Below are positions 50,610 through 58,214 of a DNA stretch of 61,587 nt, piece after piece. The notes under the pieces were generated by a model that worked only from the letters and a program-made list of their open reading frames with translations, was not told the DNA's origin and did not search any database. Both the position numbers and the translations under genes were made by a program. Each line of letters opens with the position of its first letter. Position 1 is the stretch's first letter. The DNA is from a virus. The stretch covers positions 1 through 61,587 of the IMG/VR virus record IMGVR_UViG_3300043395_002060; one strand, given 5' to 3'.

Positions 50610-50777
50610 TTAATGTTTTGAACGGCCTCTACCTAATTTTTCTAAATCGGAATAAGAGCCACTGCTTTTTGTTTTTTTAATAAATTTACCCGTTGTTTCA
50701 TTATAAGTTGGCGCTGTGATGAATTCATATATAATCCATATCCACAATATTGCCAATGTGATAATTACTATTTTCAT
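50610..50777 (-). CDS. Small membrane protein
   Basis: 55 residues: hydrophobic helix (IVIITLAILWIWIIYEF) and a basic, Gly/Ser-rich tail. Starts one base after the cREC gene's stop. Function unknown. Confidence 0.6.
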   Translation of the reverse strand: MKIVIITLAILWIWIIYEFITAPTYNETTGKFIKKTKSSGSYSDLEKLGRGRSKH

Positions 50778-50778
50778 A

Positions 50779-51240
50779 TTAATCCTTTTTCATTATTCGA
50801 TATCTACGATGTCTTTCTTCTTCACTCATATGATTATCATATGTGTGCCCAATATTAACTTTTATACACAATTCTGGCAATTTTTGGTTTCTAAAATAAT
50901 TGTTTATATAACCTATAATATTTGCCGAACCAATTGGATTAGCTGAATGAACGTAGATTTGTGGTAATGGAATGCTTTTAGCTATTGATTCAGACACCAA
51001 CCATTTAGCACAATCGTATCCCGTCTTTTCCTCTATTCTTTTATAATCCAATTCAAAGTTTGGTTTTGTATTGGTATAATATTCAATCATAGCACTTTCA
51101 CCTAAATCGTGGTCTAATGAAATTACTTCATAATTTTCTAAACCATTTAATCTAATATGTGCTACAAATTCATCATAATTTTTAACAACTTCCCATTCTC
51201 CTTCTGTTGGTATTCGTACATCATCTAAATACAAATACAT
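50779..51240 (-). CDS. Cyclic-phosphate-processing receiver (cREC)-like protein
   Basis: 153 residues from MYLYLDDVRIPTEG. Receiver-like core: LYLDDVR, VISLDHDLGES, YDCAKWLVSESI and LPQIYVHSANPIGSANI. This matches the cREC family, a receiver-fold group linked by genome context to cyclic-phosphate ends of RNA. The metallophosphoesterase gene is next upstream, which supports an RNA-end role. The start at 51240 is used because the ATG at 51258 overlaps the upstream stop. Confidence 0.75.
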   Translation of the reverse strand: MYLYLDDVRIPTEGEWEVVKNYDEFVAHIRLNGLENYEVISLDHDLGESAMIEYYTNTKPNFELDYKRIEEKTGYDCAKWLVSESIAKSIPLPQIYVHSANPIGSANIIGYINNYFRNQKLPELCIKVNIGHTYDNHMSEEERHRRYRIMKKD

Positions 51241-51250
51241 TTTTTTATTT

Positions 51251-52033
51251 CTATTCATCTATAAAATCTATTAATTCTCTATGTAAAAAATCATAATCAA
51301 ATGTGATTGGTTTGTTTATTGGGTCATAACTTAAATCACACGTACATCCATTAAAAGCGTATCCCCATTTTGTTGGTTTATATCCATAACCTTCGTGAAT
51401 GTGACCCGAAAAGTGTAATTGAGGATTAATATCATTTAACCTGTGATATAAATCAGCACATCCTACATTTTCATGTGTTCTCATAGTTTTATCACAATAC
51501 CCATAAATTGGTCCGTGAGTAACTACAATATCGGTATCTTCGGGTATCTGATTCCACATTTGAACCGAATCATTTCCCCTATCTACATTGAATGCCCAAT
51601 TATATCCAAAGGTTGCAGAATAAGGTGAACCCCAAATCTTAATATCCTCTAACATCACATAAGAGTTTTCCAAATAGAATACGTTTGGGTTTAAACTATC
51701 TAATAATTCATTTAACCATTCCGGCTTACCTTCCGATGGTATATGTTCTAATCCCTCGGTTTCCCATACTGAACGTCTACCATCAAAATAATCAATTTTA
51801 TTTTGCATCAAAAATTCGGATTCAAAACTCATATCGTGATTTCCGGCAATGAAAATCTTATACATATAGTTATCAATTCCATTAAACCATTTAATGAAAT
51901 CGGTTACTTCAGATTTTCTACCCAATGAAGATATATCACCGGAGTGAATAAGGATATCTCCGCCTGGCAATCTACCATTCAATTTTTTGTGTTTGTTGTG
52001 GGTATCACTAATATGTGTGATTCTCATTTTCAT
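51251..52033 (-). CDS. Metallophosphoesterase (calcineurin-like)
   Basis: 260 residues with the full metal site: HISDTHNKH, IHSGDI, AGNHDMSF, VVTHGPI and FSGHIHEG. These enzymes split phosphomono- or diesters using two metal ions. Beside the cREC gene it may act on 2',3'-cyclic RNA ends or on nucleotides. All motifs are intact. Overlaps neighbours slightly on both sides. Confidence 0.85.
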   Translation of the reverse strand: MKMRITHISDTHNKHKKLNGRLPGGDILIHSGDISSLGRKSEVTDFIKWFNGIDNYMYKIFIAGNHDMSFESEFLMQNKIDYFDGRRSVWETEGLEHIPSEGKPEWLNELLDSLNPNVFYLENSYVMLEDIKIWGSPYSATFGYNWAFNVDRGNDSVQMWNQIPEDTDIVVTHGPIYGYCDKTMRTHENVGCADLYHRLNDINPQLHFSGHIHEGYGYKPTKWGYAFNGCTCDLSYDPINKPITFDYDFLHRELIDFIDE

Positions 52034-52232
52034 AACCTTCTTCTTTTTGTCCTACCAATTGATATGCATCATAAGTTGCTTCGATAGCAGTTTCTATTGC
52101 TTTATATATTTCTTCATCATATTCTGATAATGGATGTTCCAAACAATGCTCATGCAATGTAGATGCTAAAACATATAACCTATCCATCAATTCCAAATAA
52201 TGGCCCGGATTAATTTCGGATTTAGATACCAC
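52008..52232 (-). CDS. Small hypothetical protein (start uncertain)
   Basis: 74 residues if GTG at 52232 is used (VVSKSEINPGHYLELMDRLY...). The next ATG (52187) gives 59 residues; an ATG at 52319 lies far inside the upstream gene and is unlikely. The segment YLELMDRLYVLASTLHEHCL is typical of a small phage protein family of unknown function. Confidence 0.55.
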   Translation of the reverse strand: MVSKSEINPGHYLELMDRLYVLASTLHEHCLEHPLSEYDEEIYKAIETAIEATYDAYQLVGQKEEGYENENHTY

Positions 52233-52497
52233 TTGATTTTTCTTTATGAGTTTGAATATATTTTTTATAATCGATTTGCCTAACAGCCCCATCGTTTTCA
52301 GGAGTGCCATCGGAATCATCTATTAATATGGATATATTACCATCCATCTTAACACCGATTCCATAAAATCCAAAACCTTCACAAATCATTGGTTTAAAAT
52401 GTCCTTTTGGAATCGTTGAAGCAATTTCTTCAATATCGAAATCCCAAGGGAACTCCGGGTCATATATTTCTGCCCATTGTTTACTGAACTCTGCCAT
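52222..52497 (-). CDS. Hypothetical protein
   Basis: 91 residues (MAEFSKQWAEIYDPEFPWDF...), with a compact beta part (GFGFYGIGVKMDGNISILID). Not recognised. First gene after its promoter. Confidence 0.7.
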   Translation of the reverse strand: MAEFSKQWAEIYDPEFPWDFDIEEIASTIPKGHFKPMICEGFGFYGIGVKMDGNISILIDDSDGTPENDGAVRQIDYKKYIQTHKEKSSGI

Positions 52498-52515
52498 AAT
52501 ATTCGTATTTATCCG

Positions 52516-52547
52516 TAAATATACGAAAAATTATCCGTATTTCCAAA
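52516..52547 (-). promoter_or_regulatory. Promoter of the 52.5-kb operon
   Basis: TTTGG (52543-52547), 20-base spacing, TATATTTA (52516-52523). The -33 box joins directly to the T run of the preceding terminator. Confidence 0.8.
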
Positions 52548-52574
52548 TAAAAAAACCCATAAATTATGGGTTTT
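52547..52574 (-). terminator. Terminator overlapping the stop of a small basic gene
   Basis: Perfect 11-bp stem AAAACCCATAA/TTATGGGTTTT around one base (52552-52574), then T run on the minus strand. Confidence 0.75.
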
Positions 52575-52671
52575 AGGTTTTTTTCTTAAAAATCCCACGC
52601 TTTTGTTGTTCTTTGCGTGTTTTCTTCGCAATTCTCTTACGATTTTTGTTTATTCTTTCTCTGTTTGTCAT
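52573..52671 (-). CDS. Very small, highly basic protein
   Basis: 32 residues (MTNRERINKNRKRIAKKTRK...), almost half Lys/Arg. Its stop lies in the terminator stem. It could bind nucleic acid or be packaged with it; the sequence shows only charge. Confidence 0.55.
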   Translation of the reverse strand: MTNRERINKNRKRIAKKTRKEQQKRGIFKKKT

Positions 52672-52699
52672 AGTAAATTAGTTTATTATCTATAAGTAT

Positions 52700-53377
52700 T
52701 TACTTATAAAAATAACTAATGCCAGACCATTTATTTTCTACAATATCTTTTATTTCAATTCTTTTACCATTGGTATATTTACCTGCTCTAATTTCAGCTA
52801 TCAATTGTGGAACTCCCATATTATCTTCTGAAAGTGCTGTATCGTGAAATCCAACAATTCCACCCGGCTTTACTAATGGATAATATAATAAAAAATCACA
52901 TAATACTGATTCATACGAATGATTACCATCTATGAATAAGAAGTCAATTTCTGAAACTTTTGAATATACATCTGCTATGTTTTTTTCATCATTTGAATAT
53001 CCAACAAAGAATTGAGAACGACCATCATCCAATGTCCAATCACCATAAAACTTTTTCATATTACGGCCAAACTCCCTAATCCTTTCAAAGTTTTTTTCTA
53101 TGGTAATAACTTTATCATATATTTGTCTCCAAAGAAAATGCGTACTACCGAAAAATCCTAATCCGATTTCTAAACATATTTTAGTATCGGATTTAAGTAA
53201 TACATCTATAAATTTAGATAACTCTTCTTTGTTTTGTTGAATACCAACTTCTTCATTTAAGAAATTATTGTGTACTGCATAATATGGATTAAAATCTATT
53301 GGAACATATCCACCATTTCCTTTATCGGAAACCCAATCATCCAATTGAAACAATATTTTTTCGGCTGTCTTATTCAT
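52700..53377 (-). CDS. Class I SAM-dependent methyltransferase
   Basis: 225 residues. SAM-binding motif LEIGLGFFGSTHF, then VITIEKNFER (acidic residue after strand 2), IDFLFIDGNHSYE and PGGIVGFHDTAL. This fits the Methyltransf_24-type family that acts on sugars or small molecules. It lies beside glycosyltransferase-like genes, consistent with glycan methylation, but that is inference. Confidence 0.8.
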   Translation of the reverse strand: MNKTAEKILFQLDDWVSDKGNGGYVPIDFNPYYAVHNNFLNEEVGIQQNKEELSKFIDVLLKSDTKICLEIGLGFFGSTHFLWRQIYDKVITIEKNFERIREFGRNMKKFYGDWTLDDGRSQFFVGYSNDEKNIADVYSKVSEIDFLFIDGNHSYESVLCDFLLYYPLVKPGGIVGFHDTALSEDNMGVPQLIAEIRAGKYTNGKRIEIKDIVENKWSGISYFYK

Positions 53378-53395
53378 TAACTGATTAAATTAAAA

Positions 53396-53548
53396 TGGCT
53401 GTAGCGGAGGGATTCGAACCACTCAAATGGAGATTCAGTTAGTAACACATTCCGGCCGGAAAGGTGGTCTACCCCTATATCACTAACCTATTTCTTTATC
53501 CACACCCCCGAGACAGGAGGGCACGTCTGCCAATTTCGTCACACTACA
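53396..53548 (-). tRNA. Interrupted or chimeric tRNA-like gene, 153 bases
   Basis: The two ends pair as an acceptor stem (TGTAGTG with CGCTACA) and the 3' end encodes G73-CCA (53396-53399). The 5' part has a D-arm of class II style (ACG...TTGGCAGA...CGT) and a 5-bp anticodon stem CCCTC/GGGGG with loop CTGTCTC (GUC read by position). The 3' part has a TTCGAAT T-loop on a bulged stem. Between them lies a segment far longer than any variable arm. It has its own 7-bp pairing GGTTAGT/ACTAACT and TTCC-GGCC-GGAA. It may be an intron-containing tRNA, a fusion of two decayed tRNAs, or a functional oddity. Confidence 0.5.
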
Positions 53549-53553
53549 ATGTG

Positions 53554-53638
53554 CAGAGAGTGAGGGATTCGAACCCCCGTTACCTTTCAGTAAAACAGTT
53601 TTCAAGACTGCCGCCATCAACCTCTCGGCCAACTCTCT
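53554..53638 (-). tRNA. tRNA-Ser(UGA)
   Basis: Class II tRNA with acceptor AGAGAGT/ACTCTCT, anticodon loop CTTGAAA, long variable arm and GGTTCGAATCC T-arm. G73 as usual for serine. Confidence 0.9.
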
Positions 53639-54716
53639 ATTTATTAATTAAAAGATTAATTTCATTAACCTTATCAGAGTATATATAATCAAATAATTTA
53701 TTTTTATTATTTTTTGCTTTTTTAACTGCTAAATTATATAAATTATCAAATTCATCATCTGAACAATTTTTCATAAATCTACAAAAATTTTTGTAATTTT
53801 CATAATTTATACCTTCAAATTCTTCATTCAATGTATAATAACCTTTATTTTTCAGTTCTTTTACTAAAAAATCATTTGCATTTACATAGAATGGAGTACT
53901 ATACATCAATCCTTTTGTTGTTTTTTCACTTAAAAAGTACACCATATCATATGTGTAATCTAAAGTCTCTAAAACTAAATTAAATTTACATTTGTTATAA
54001 TCTAATGGATTCGAAAAATGTATAGATGCCGGATTTGCTTCAAAGTGAAAATAATCATTTTCATTGAAAGCTTTTTTGTGAAATCTATCTATATTTTCAA
54101 ATTCTTTTACAGAATTAATTCTACCGATTCTATCTTGAGCTTTAGTATATACAAACACTTTATTCAATCTTTCGGTATTAATATTTAAATAGTAATCATT
54201 TGTAAAATTAAATCCAACTTTAATTGCTCCAAATAATAAACCATAATTGATATCAAAAAAGAATTTATCTAAATTTTTATATTCCCATTGAAACCATTTA
54301 GAGTCATCAATTGTTTTTGATGATGAAAAAAAGTATTTTAAATTTTTATATTCGTAAATACTATATGGATTATTATCCGATATAAATTCGCCTGGGTTAT
54401 ACATTATGGAGTAATCAAAATTTGAAAAATCCATTTTACGTTCTAAATGATTTATTATAAATTCATCAGTTCCACTATCGGTAAATACATAATGCACATA
54501 ATTTTCTTTTGAAAGAGAATTAAGAGTTAAAAATAATTTCTGATTATTGAATATATTTTTTATAAACAATAAATAAAAATCATAATCATTTGCATAATAT
54601 ATTACATATTCATCATTATCATTAATTTTTGTTTTATTTTTACATATATTGTATATAAAAAAAGATGCCGAATCTTTTAATCCACAACAAATAATTTTTT
54701 TATTAATGATATCCAT
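53637..54716 (-). CDS. SEK-family putative glycosyltransferase (member 7)
   Basis: 359 residues. VYFLSEKTTKGLMYSTPFYV carries the SEKT...PF signature. KVFVYTKAQDRIGRI and FHKKAFNENDYFHF lie where other members have the R-x-H patch. Its stop overlaps the tRNA-Ser 5' end by two bases. Confidence 0.55.
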   Translation of the reverse strand: MDIINKKIICCGLKDSASFFIYNICKNKTKINDNDEYVIYYANDYDFYLLFIKNIFNNQKLFLTLNSLSKENYVHYVFTDSGTDEFIINHLERKMDFSNFDYSIMYNPGEFISDNNPYSIYEYKNLKYFFSSSKTIDDSKWFQWEYKNLDKFFFDINYGLLFGAIKVGFNFTNDYYLNINTERLNKVFVYTKAQDRIGRINSVKEFENIDRFHKKAFNENDYFHFEANPASIHFSNPLDYNKCKFNLVLETLDYTYDMVYFLSEKTTKGLMYSTPFYVNANDFLVKELKNKGYYTLNEEFEGINYENYKNFCRFMKNCSDDEFDNLYNLAVKKAKNNKNKLFDYIYSDKVNEINLLINK

Positions 54717-54720
54717 TGAT

Positions 54721-54951
54721 TTATAATATTCTTCTACTATTTCTTCTTCTAGCTTCTTCAGCTTCCTTATACCAACGAATCCAAGTTAATGAAATATCGA
54801 TAGGAGCTAATACCCAAGCCATCATCATAACCATAATTGTATCCAATTCAGGTGAGTTGCCAGTTGGTCCTTCATCGTAACGATGTTTATACTTTCGAAA
54901 AAGCTGGAACATACAATAAATGATACAAATTACATAATACGTTATAAACAT
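54721..54951 (-). CDS. Two-helix membrane protein
   Basis: 76 residues: helix 1 (FITYYVICIIYCMFQLF), a charged loop with YKHRYDEGPTGNSPELD, helix 2 (IMVMMMAWVLAPIDISLTWI) and a basic tail. The next 234 bases upstream hold no gene I can support. Confidence 0.65.
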   Translation of the reverse strand: MFITYYVICIIYCMFQLFRKYKHRYDEGPTGNSPELDTIMVMMMAWVLAPIDISLTWIRWYKEAEEARRRNSRRIL

Positions 54952-55185
54952 AACTTTTGTTTTTAGTGGTTAATAGATTTGAGTTTGTGAGGTTGAATCC
55001 AATTAAAAAGGTTATTCAGGTTTCAATGAGTTTTGATTATATTGACTTGCCGACAAGAGACCCTAATATTGTTGAAATTTGTTAATTATTCATTATCTTA
55101 TTCGTTCATCCGCTATTTTGGCATCATAGTAGAATTGTAAGAATAAACTAATCAATCAGTTTCAAACCCCACTCACTCAATATTT

Positions 55186-55614
55186 TTAAATTTGAGTATT
55201 GGAGTTATGAATATCTAATTCATTCTGCAATGCCTCAACTCTATCTTGTAGTTTTGAAACAATTGCTTCAATTTCTACAATATTTAATTCTACTTCTTTT
55301 ACTGAAACGACACTTCCGTATCTTTCATTAATTTTACCTTCTTCCGTTGGAACTTTTTTCAATTCCTTAATCATCCCTTTCAATTCTGCCAATGCGAAGA
55401 TTTTATCATACACCGGTTGGTTTGCTTTATGGATTTGTGCTTTCAATTCTACCAACTCATTTGATAGAGTATGGATTCTGTCTAAAGTAGCACTCATAGA
55501 ATATCTACGAGGATTACCTTCTTCAATTGAGTTATACTTTTTCAAAATCTCAAATTGAGCTTTCAAATCAGTAACCAATTTGTTCTTTTGTTTTAATGCT
55601 TGTTTTACATTCAT
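55186..55614 (-). CDS. Hypothetical coiled-coil protein
   Basis: 142 residues, helical throughout with heptads (ALKQKNKLVTDLKAQFEILK ... VSKLQDRVEALQNELDIHN). Not recognised. Driven by its own promoter. Confidence 0.7.
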   Translation of the reverse strand: MNVKQALKQKNKLVTDLKAQFEILKKYNSIEEGNPRRYSMSATLDRIHTLSNELVELKAQIHKANQPVYDKIFALAELKGMIKELKKVPTEEGKINERYGSVVSVKEVELNIVEIEAIVSKLQDRVEALQNELDIHNSNTQI

Positions 55615-55640
55615 TGTTTTAAATTTTATTGTTTGTTATA

Positions 55641-55672
55641 CAAATATAGTACAATTATTTCAAATTACCAAA
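55641..55672 (-). promoter_or_regulatory. Promoter of the coiled-coil gene
   Basis: TTTGG (55668-55672), 20-base spacing, TATATTTG (55641-55648). Confidence 0.85.
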
Positions 55673-55673
55673 T

Positions 55674-55967
55674 TTATTTTATTTTGTTATCATACAAATT
55701 TTGTAATCGATTTATATGTTGATATATTTCATATCTAACTGCATCTTTTAATTCTTCATTTTGAATCAAAACGCCACCCTTATCTTTCCAACCCCAATAC
55801 CAACCACCTTCAGTATTTTGTGATTTAGCTGATATAGAATAATCAATAGTTATGGTAGGTTCATCGGTATGTAGATACTTTTCATCATTCCAACGAATTG
55901 TAGCCCATATACCAACTGTCCCACCATCTCTATATGTATCTATATTGTGAATTAAAATTACACTCAT
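55674..55967 (-). CDS. Hypothetical protein
   Basis: 97 residues, beta-rich N-terminal two-thirds (IDTYRDGGTVGIWATIRWND, GGWYWGWKDKGGVLI) ending in a helix. Not recognised. Follows the RNA ligase gene in transcription order by nine bases. Confidence 0.65.
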   Translation of the reverse strand: MSVILIHNIDTYRDGGTVGIWATIRWNDEKYLHTDEPTITIDYSISAKSQNTEGGWYWGWKDKGGVLIQNEELKDAVRYEIYQHINRLQNLYDNKIK

Positions 55968-55976
55968 ATATTTATT

Positions 55977-57134
55977 TTAATGTGAATCACCTACATTGTG
56001 TTTTTCAGCGAAGATTAAATAATCAGGGTTGATTACCTTTGCTATTTTCTCTCTACCTTTAGATTGATGTTTGATTACAATACCTTCTTCTGGCACTTTA
56101 GTACCTTTGATGTAGTTATTGAATACATACTTATCTTGCACTTCTTGTGACCATCTACCATAATATAATTGCTCCACATATGGTAATTCCAAAATGTGTT
56201 CGATTAACAACTTTGAATTGATTGGGTCTAAATACTCACCTTCCTCTTTTACATCGAATCCTACGAACTCAATCTCTTTTAACCCATAATCATATCCCTT
56301 TTGAATTCCAGCTCCGTAAATCTCACCATATAAGGTAATGCCATCACCAATTTCAGGCTCCATCGCATCACTCTTAACATAATCCCACAACTTTTGTTTG
56401 ATGTTATATTTCTTTTCGATTTCATACCAAACATTAGTATCATAGAATCCATTAGAGTCTGAACCTTTCTCTACATTATGTGAACCAACTACGAATTCAT
56501 ATTCAATCCATTTGTCTGCTAATCCAATGAACTTTCTAATTTTATCCCATAATGATAATTTGTTTTTCTTAACAATACCATAACGGGCATTAGTTCCGTG
56601 AATCTTACGAGTGATTTCAACTGTGTCCTCTTCGGTAAACATTCCCGGCACATTCTTTAAGTTAGGGAATTTGTAATAGACATGGAAGTTTGGATTGTCT
56701 TGATAACGAATCTTTCTACCTCCTGCTAATTGAACCATTTTAACAGGTGGTTCATATTTGAAGATTCCTAAATGAGCCATCATATCATCACCTTCATTAC
56801 AAAAATATCCAATTCCTTTTGCAAAGAATTTTTTCATTTGTGGTAAACTATCTAATGAAATGATTAAACATTCCGAATATACTCCTCTCAACTTTACAGT
56901 TCGAACTCTACCCCCATTTCTCAAATAATTAGTAACACCCAATTCATCCGATAATGTTTGTGGAATAACTGCATCTGTCGTTGTACATACTACCAATTCA
57001 CCTACTTTATGTGCTCCTTTTTTAACAATACAATTCCAACCACCAATAGTTGCTAATTGAATATTATCAGCACCTTCAATTGGTTTGATTTCTTTAATTC
57101 TTGCTACATAGCAAACTGAATTATTATTTTCCAT
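55977..57134 (-). CDS. RNA ligase, DRB0094/Rnl5-like, with N-terminal OB domain
   Basis: 385 residues. N-terminal ~100 residues resemble the OB fold seen in Deinococcus RNA ligase (VCYVARIKEIKPIEGADNIQ). The ligase core has the nucleotidyl-transfer motif K-I-H-G (K177 is the expected lysine nucleophile), LYGEIYG, EGIVIKH and AKVINPDYL. It seals RNA 3'-OH/5'-phosphate ends using ATP. The kinase, phosphoesterase and HAD phosphatase genes follow upstream at 5 bases or less, so this is the sealing step of an RNA-repair operon. Confidence 0.88.
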   Translation of the reverse strand: MENNNSVCYVARIKEIKPIEGADNIQLATIGGWNCIVKKGAHKVGELVVCTTTDAVIPQTLSDELGVTNYLRNGGRVRTVKLRGVYSECLIISLDSLPQMKKFFAKGIGYFCNEGDDMMAHLGIFKYEPPVKMVQLAGGRKIRYQDNPNFHVYYKFPNLKNVPGMFTEEDTVEITRKIHGTNARYGIVKKNKLSLWDKIRKFIGLADKWIEYEFVVGSHNVEKGSDSNGFYDTNVWYEIEKKYNIKQKLWDYVKSDAMEPEIGDGITLYGEIYGAGIQKGYDYGLKEIEFVGFDVKEEGEYLDPINSKLLIEHILELPYVEQLYYGRWSQEVQDKYVFNNYIKGTKVPEEGIVIKHQSKGREKIAKVINPDYLIFAEKHNVGDSH

Positions 57135-57139
57135 TTCTT

Positions 57140-57559
57140 TTAAAGTTTAATACTGAATCTATCTTTCATTTGTTCTAACTTTTCTTTTGGAACTCCATGT
57201 TGATTTACACCACCATGTCTATTCTCTACAATCAAAGAGAATACTTTGTATCCATATTTTTCAGCTAATTTGAAATAATCTTCCATTTCCCATTCTTGTG
57301 TGAATGTATTAGATACTACGATGTTTGTATAGAATTGTGCATTTGCTTGATTATCTTGCATAAAGGTTTCAACTCTAAACTTACACCAATTGTGTGCTTT
57401 TGGTAAATCTCTTGCATTGAATTTGTATTCGCCAGTTTCTTCATCAACAAAATACATATCTGCTTCACAAATAACATATTCACTCCACATTGCTTCAGCA
57501 AATGTAGATTTACCAGCTCCTGGCAATCCTCTTAATAATATTAAATTTTTTGGTAACAT
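57140..57559 (-). CDS. P-loop polynucleotide-kinase-like protein
   Basis: 139 residues with GLPGAGKST (11-19) and the C-terminal part NTFTQEWEMEDYFKLAEKYG and VENRHGGVNQHGVP, typical of T4-Pnkp-type kinase domains in phages. It should phosphorylate 5'-OH RNA ends. T4 Pnkp fuses kinase and 3'-phosphatase; here the phosphatase is likely the separate HAD gene. Lies one base from the metallophosphoesterase gene. Confidence 0.85.
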   Translation of the reverse strand: MLPKNLILLRGLPGAGKSTFAEAMWSEYVICEADMYFVDEETGEYKFNARDLPKAHNWCKFRVETFMQDNQANAQFYTNIVVSNTFTQEWEMEDYFKLAEKYGYKVFSLIVENRHGGVNQHGVPKEKLEQMKDRFSIKL

Positions 57560-57560
57560 A

Positions 57561-58214
57561 TTATCTATAATTTTCTACAATTTCGTGATGGTCAAACTCA
57601 AACATACTTTTGATTGGTTGCTTGTCCATCAAACTTAATACAGTTCTCATTTCAATTGGATACAATGCGTTACCATCACATCCCACATCCATCATCTTAC
57701 CCACACCAATTCTTTTATTGGGTGTAAAGTGAACGTGTCCATGTAAGTGAATTGCACCTCTTGCCATATTATCCCAACTTGCAATTGGAAAGTGCATTAA
57801 TGCAAATCGTTGTTCACCGGCAAAGTGTGTTCCCACATTCCATTTAACATTTAAGTTTAGGTATTTATTTACTGAACTGAATAAAGATTGACAATTTTCT
57901 CTATTATTTTCAATGTGATGGTCGTGGTTACCTGTAATGATGTGAATGTTTTTACAAAAGATTTGATTTCTGAATATTTCAATTTGTTCAAATCCACCAA
58001 AACTCCAATCACCTAAATGAAATAGAATATCATCTTGTCCTACAAACTCGTTGATATTAGCAACTAAATGAGCATTCATTTGTTCTAATGACTTGAATTC
58101 TCTACAAGTTACGGGGTCTGTCCACTTTGTTGTGGCAGAACAAATATTAGCATGGTTGTAGTGGGTATCACTGGTGAACCATAATTTCTGTCCTTTATTT
58201 AATGTTAGTTTCAT
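57561..58214 (-). CDS. Metallophosphoesterase of the RNA-repair operon
   Basis: 217 residues with FTSDTHYNHANI, LFHLGDWSFGG, IITGNHDHH and LHGHVHFTP. Metal-site motifs intact. In this operon it could open 2',3'-cyclic phosphates before the HAD enzyme removes the phosphate. Overlaps the HAD gene by four bases. Confidence 0.85.
   Translation of the reverse strand: MKLTLNKGQKLWFTSDTHYNHANICSATTKWTDPVTCREFKSLEQMNAHLVANINEFVGQDDILFHLGDWSFGGFEQIEIFRNQIFCKNIHIITGNHDHHIENNRENCQSLFSSVNKYLNLNVKWNVGTHFAGEQRFALMHFPIASWDNMARGAIHLHGHVHFTPNKRIGVGKMMDVGCDGNALYPIEMRTVLSLMDKQPIKSMFEFDHHEIVENYR

Noticed and set aside
54952-55185. A 234-base gap considered for a small gene or RNA.
   Set aside because: No open frame over about ten codons on the minus strand, no promoter and no strong hairpin seen.
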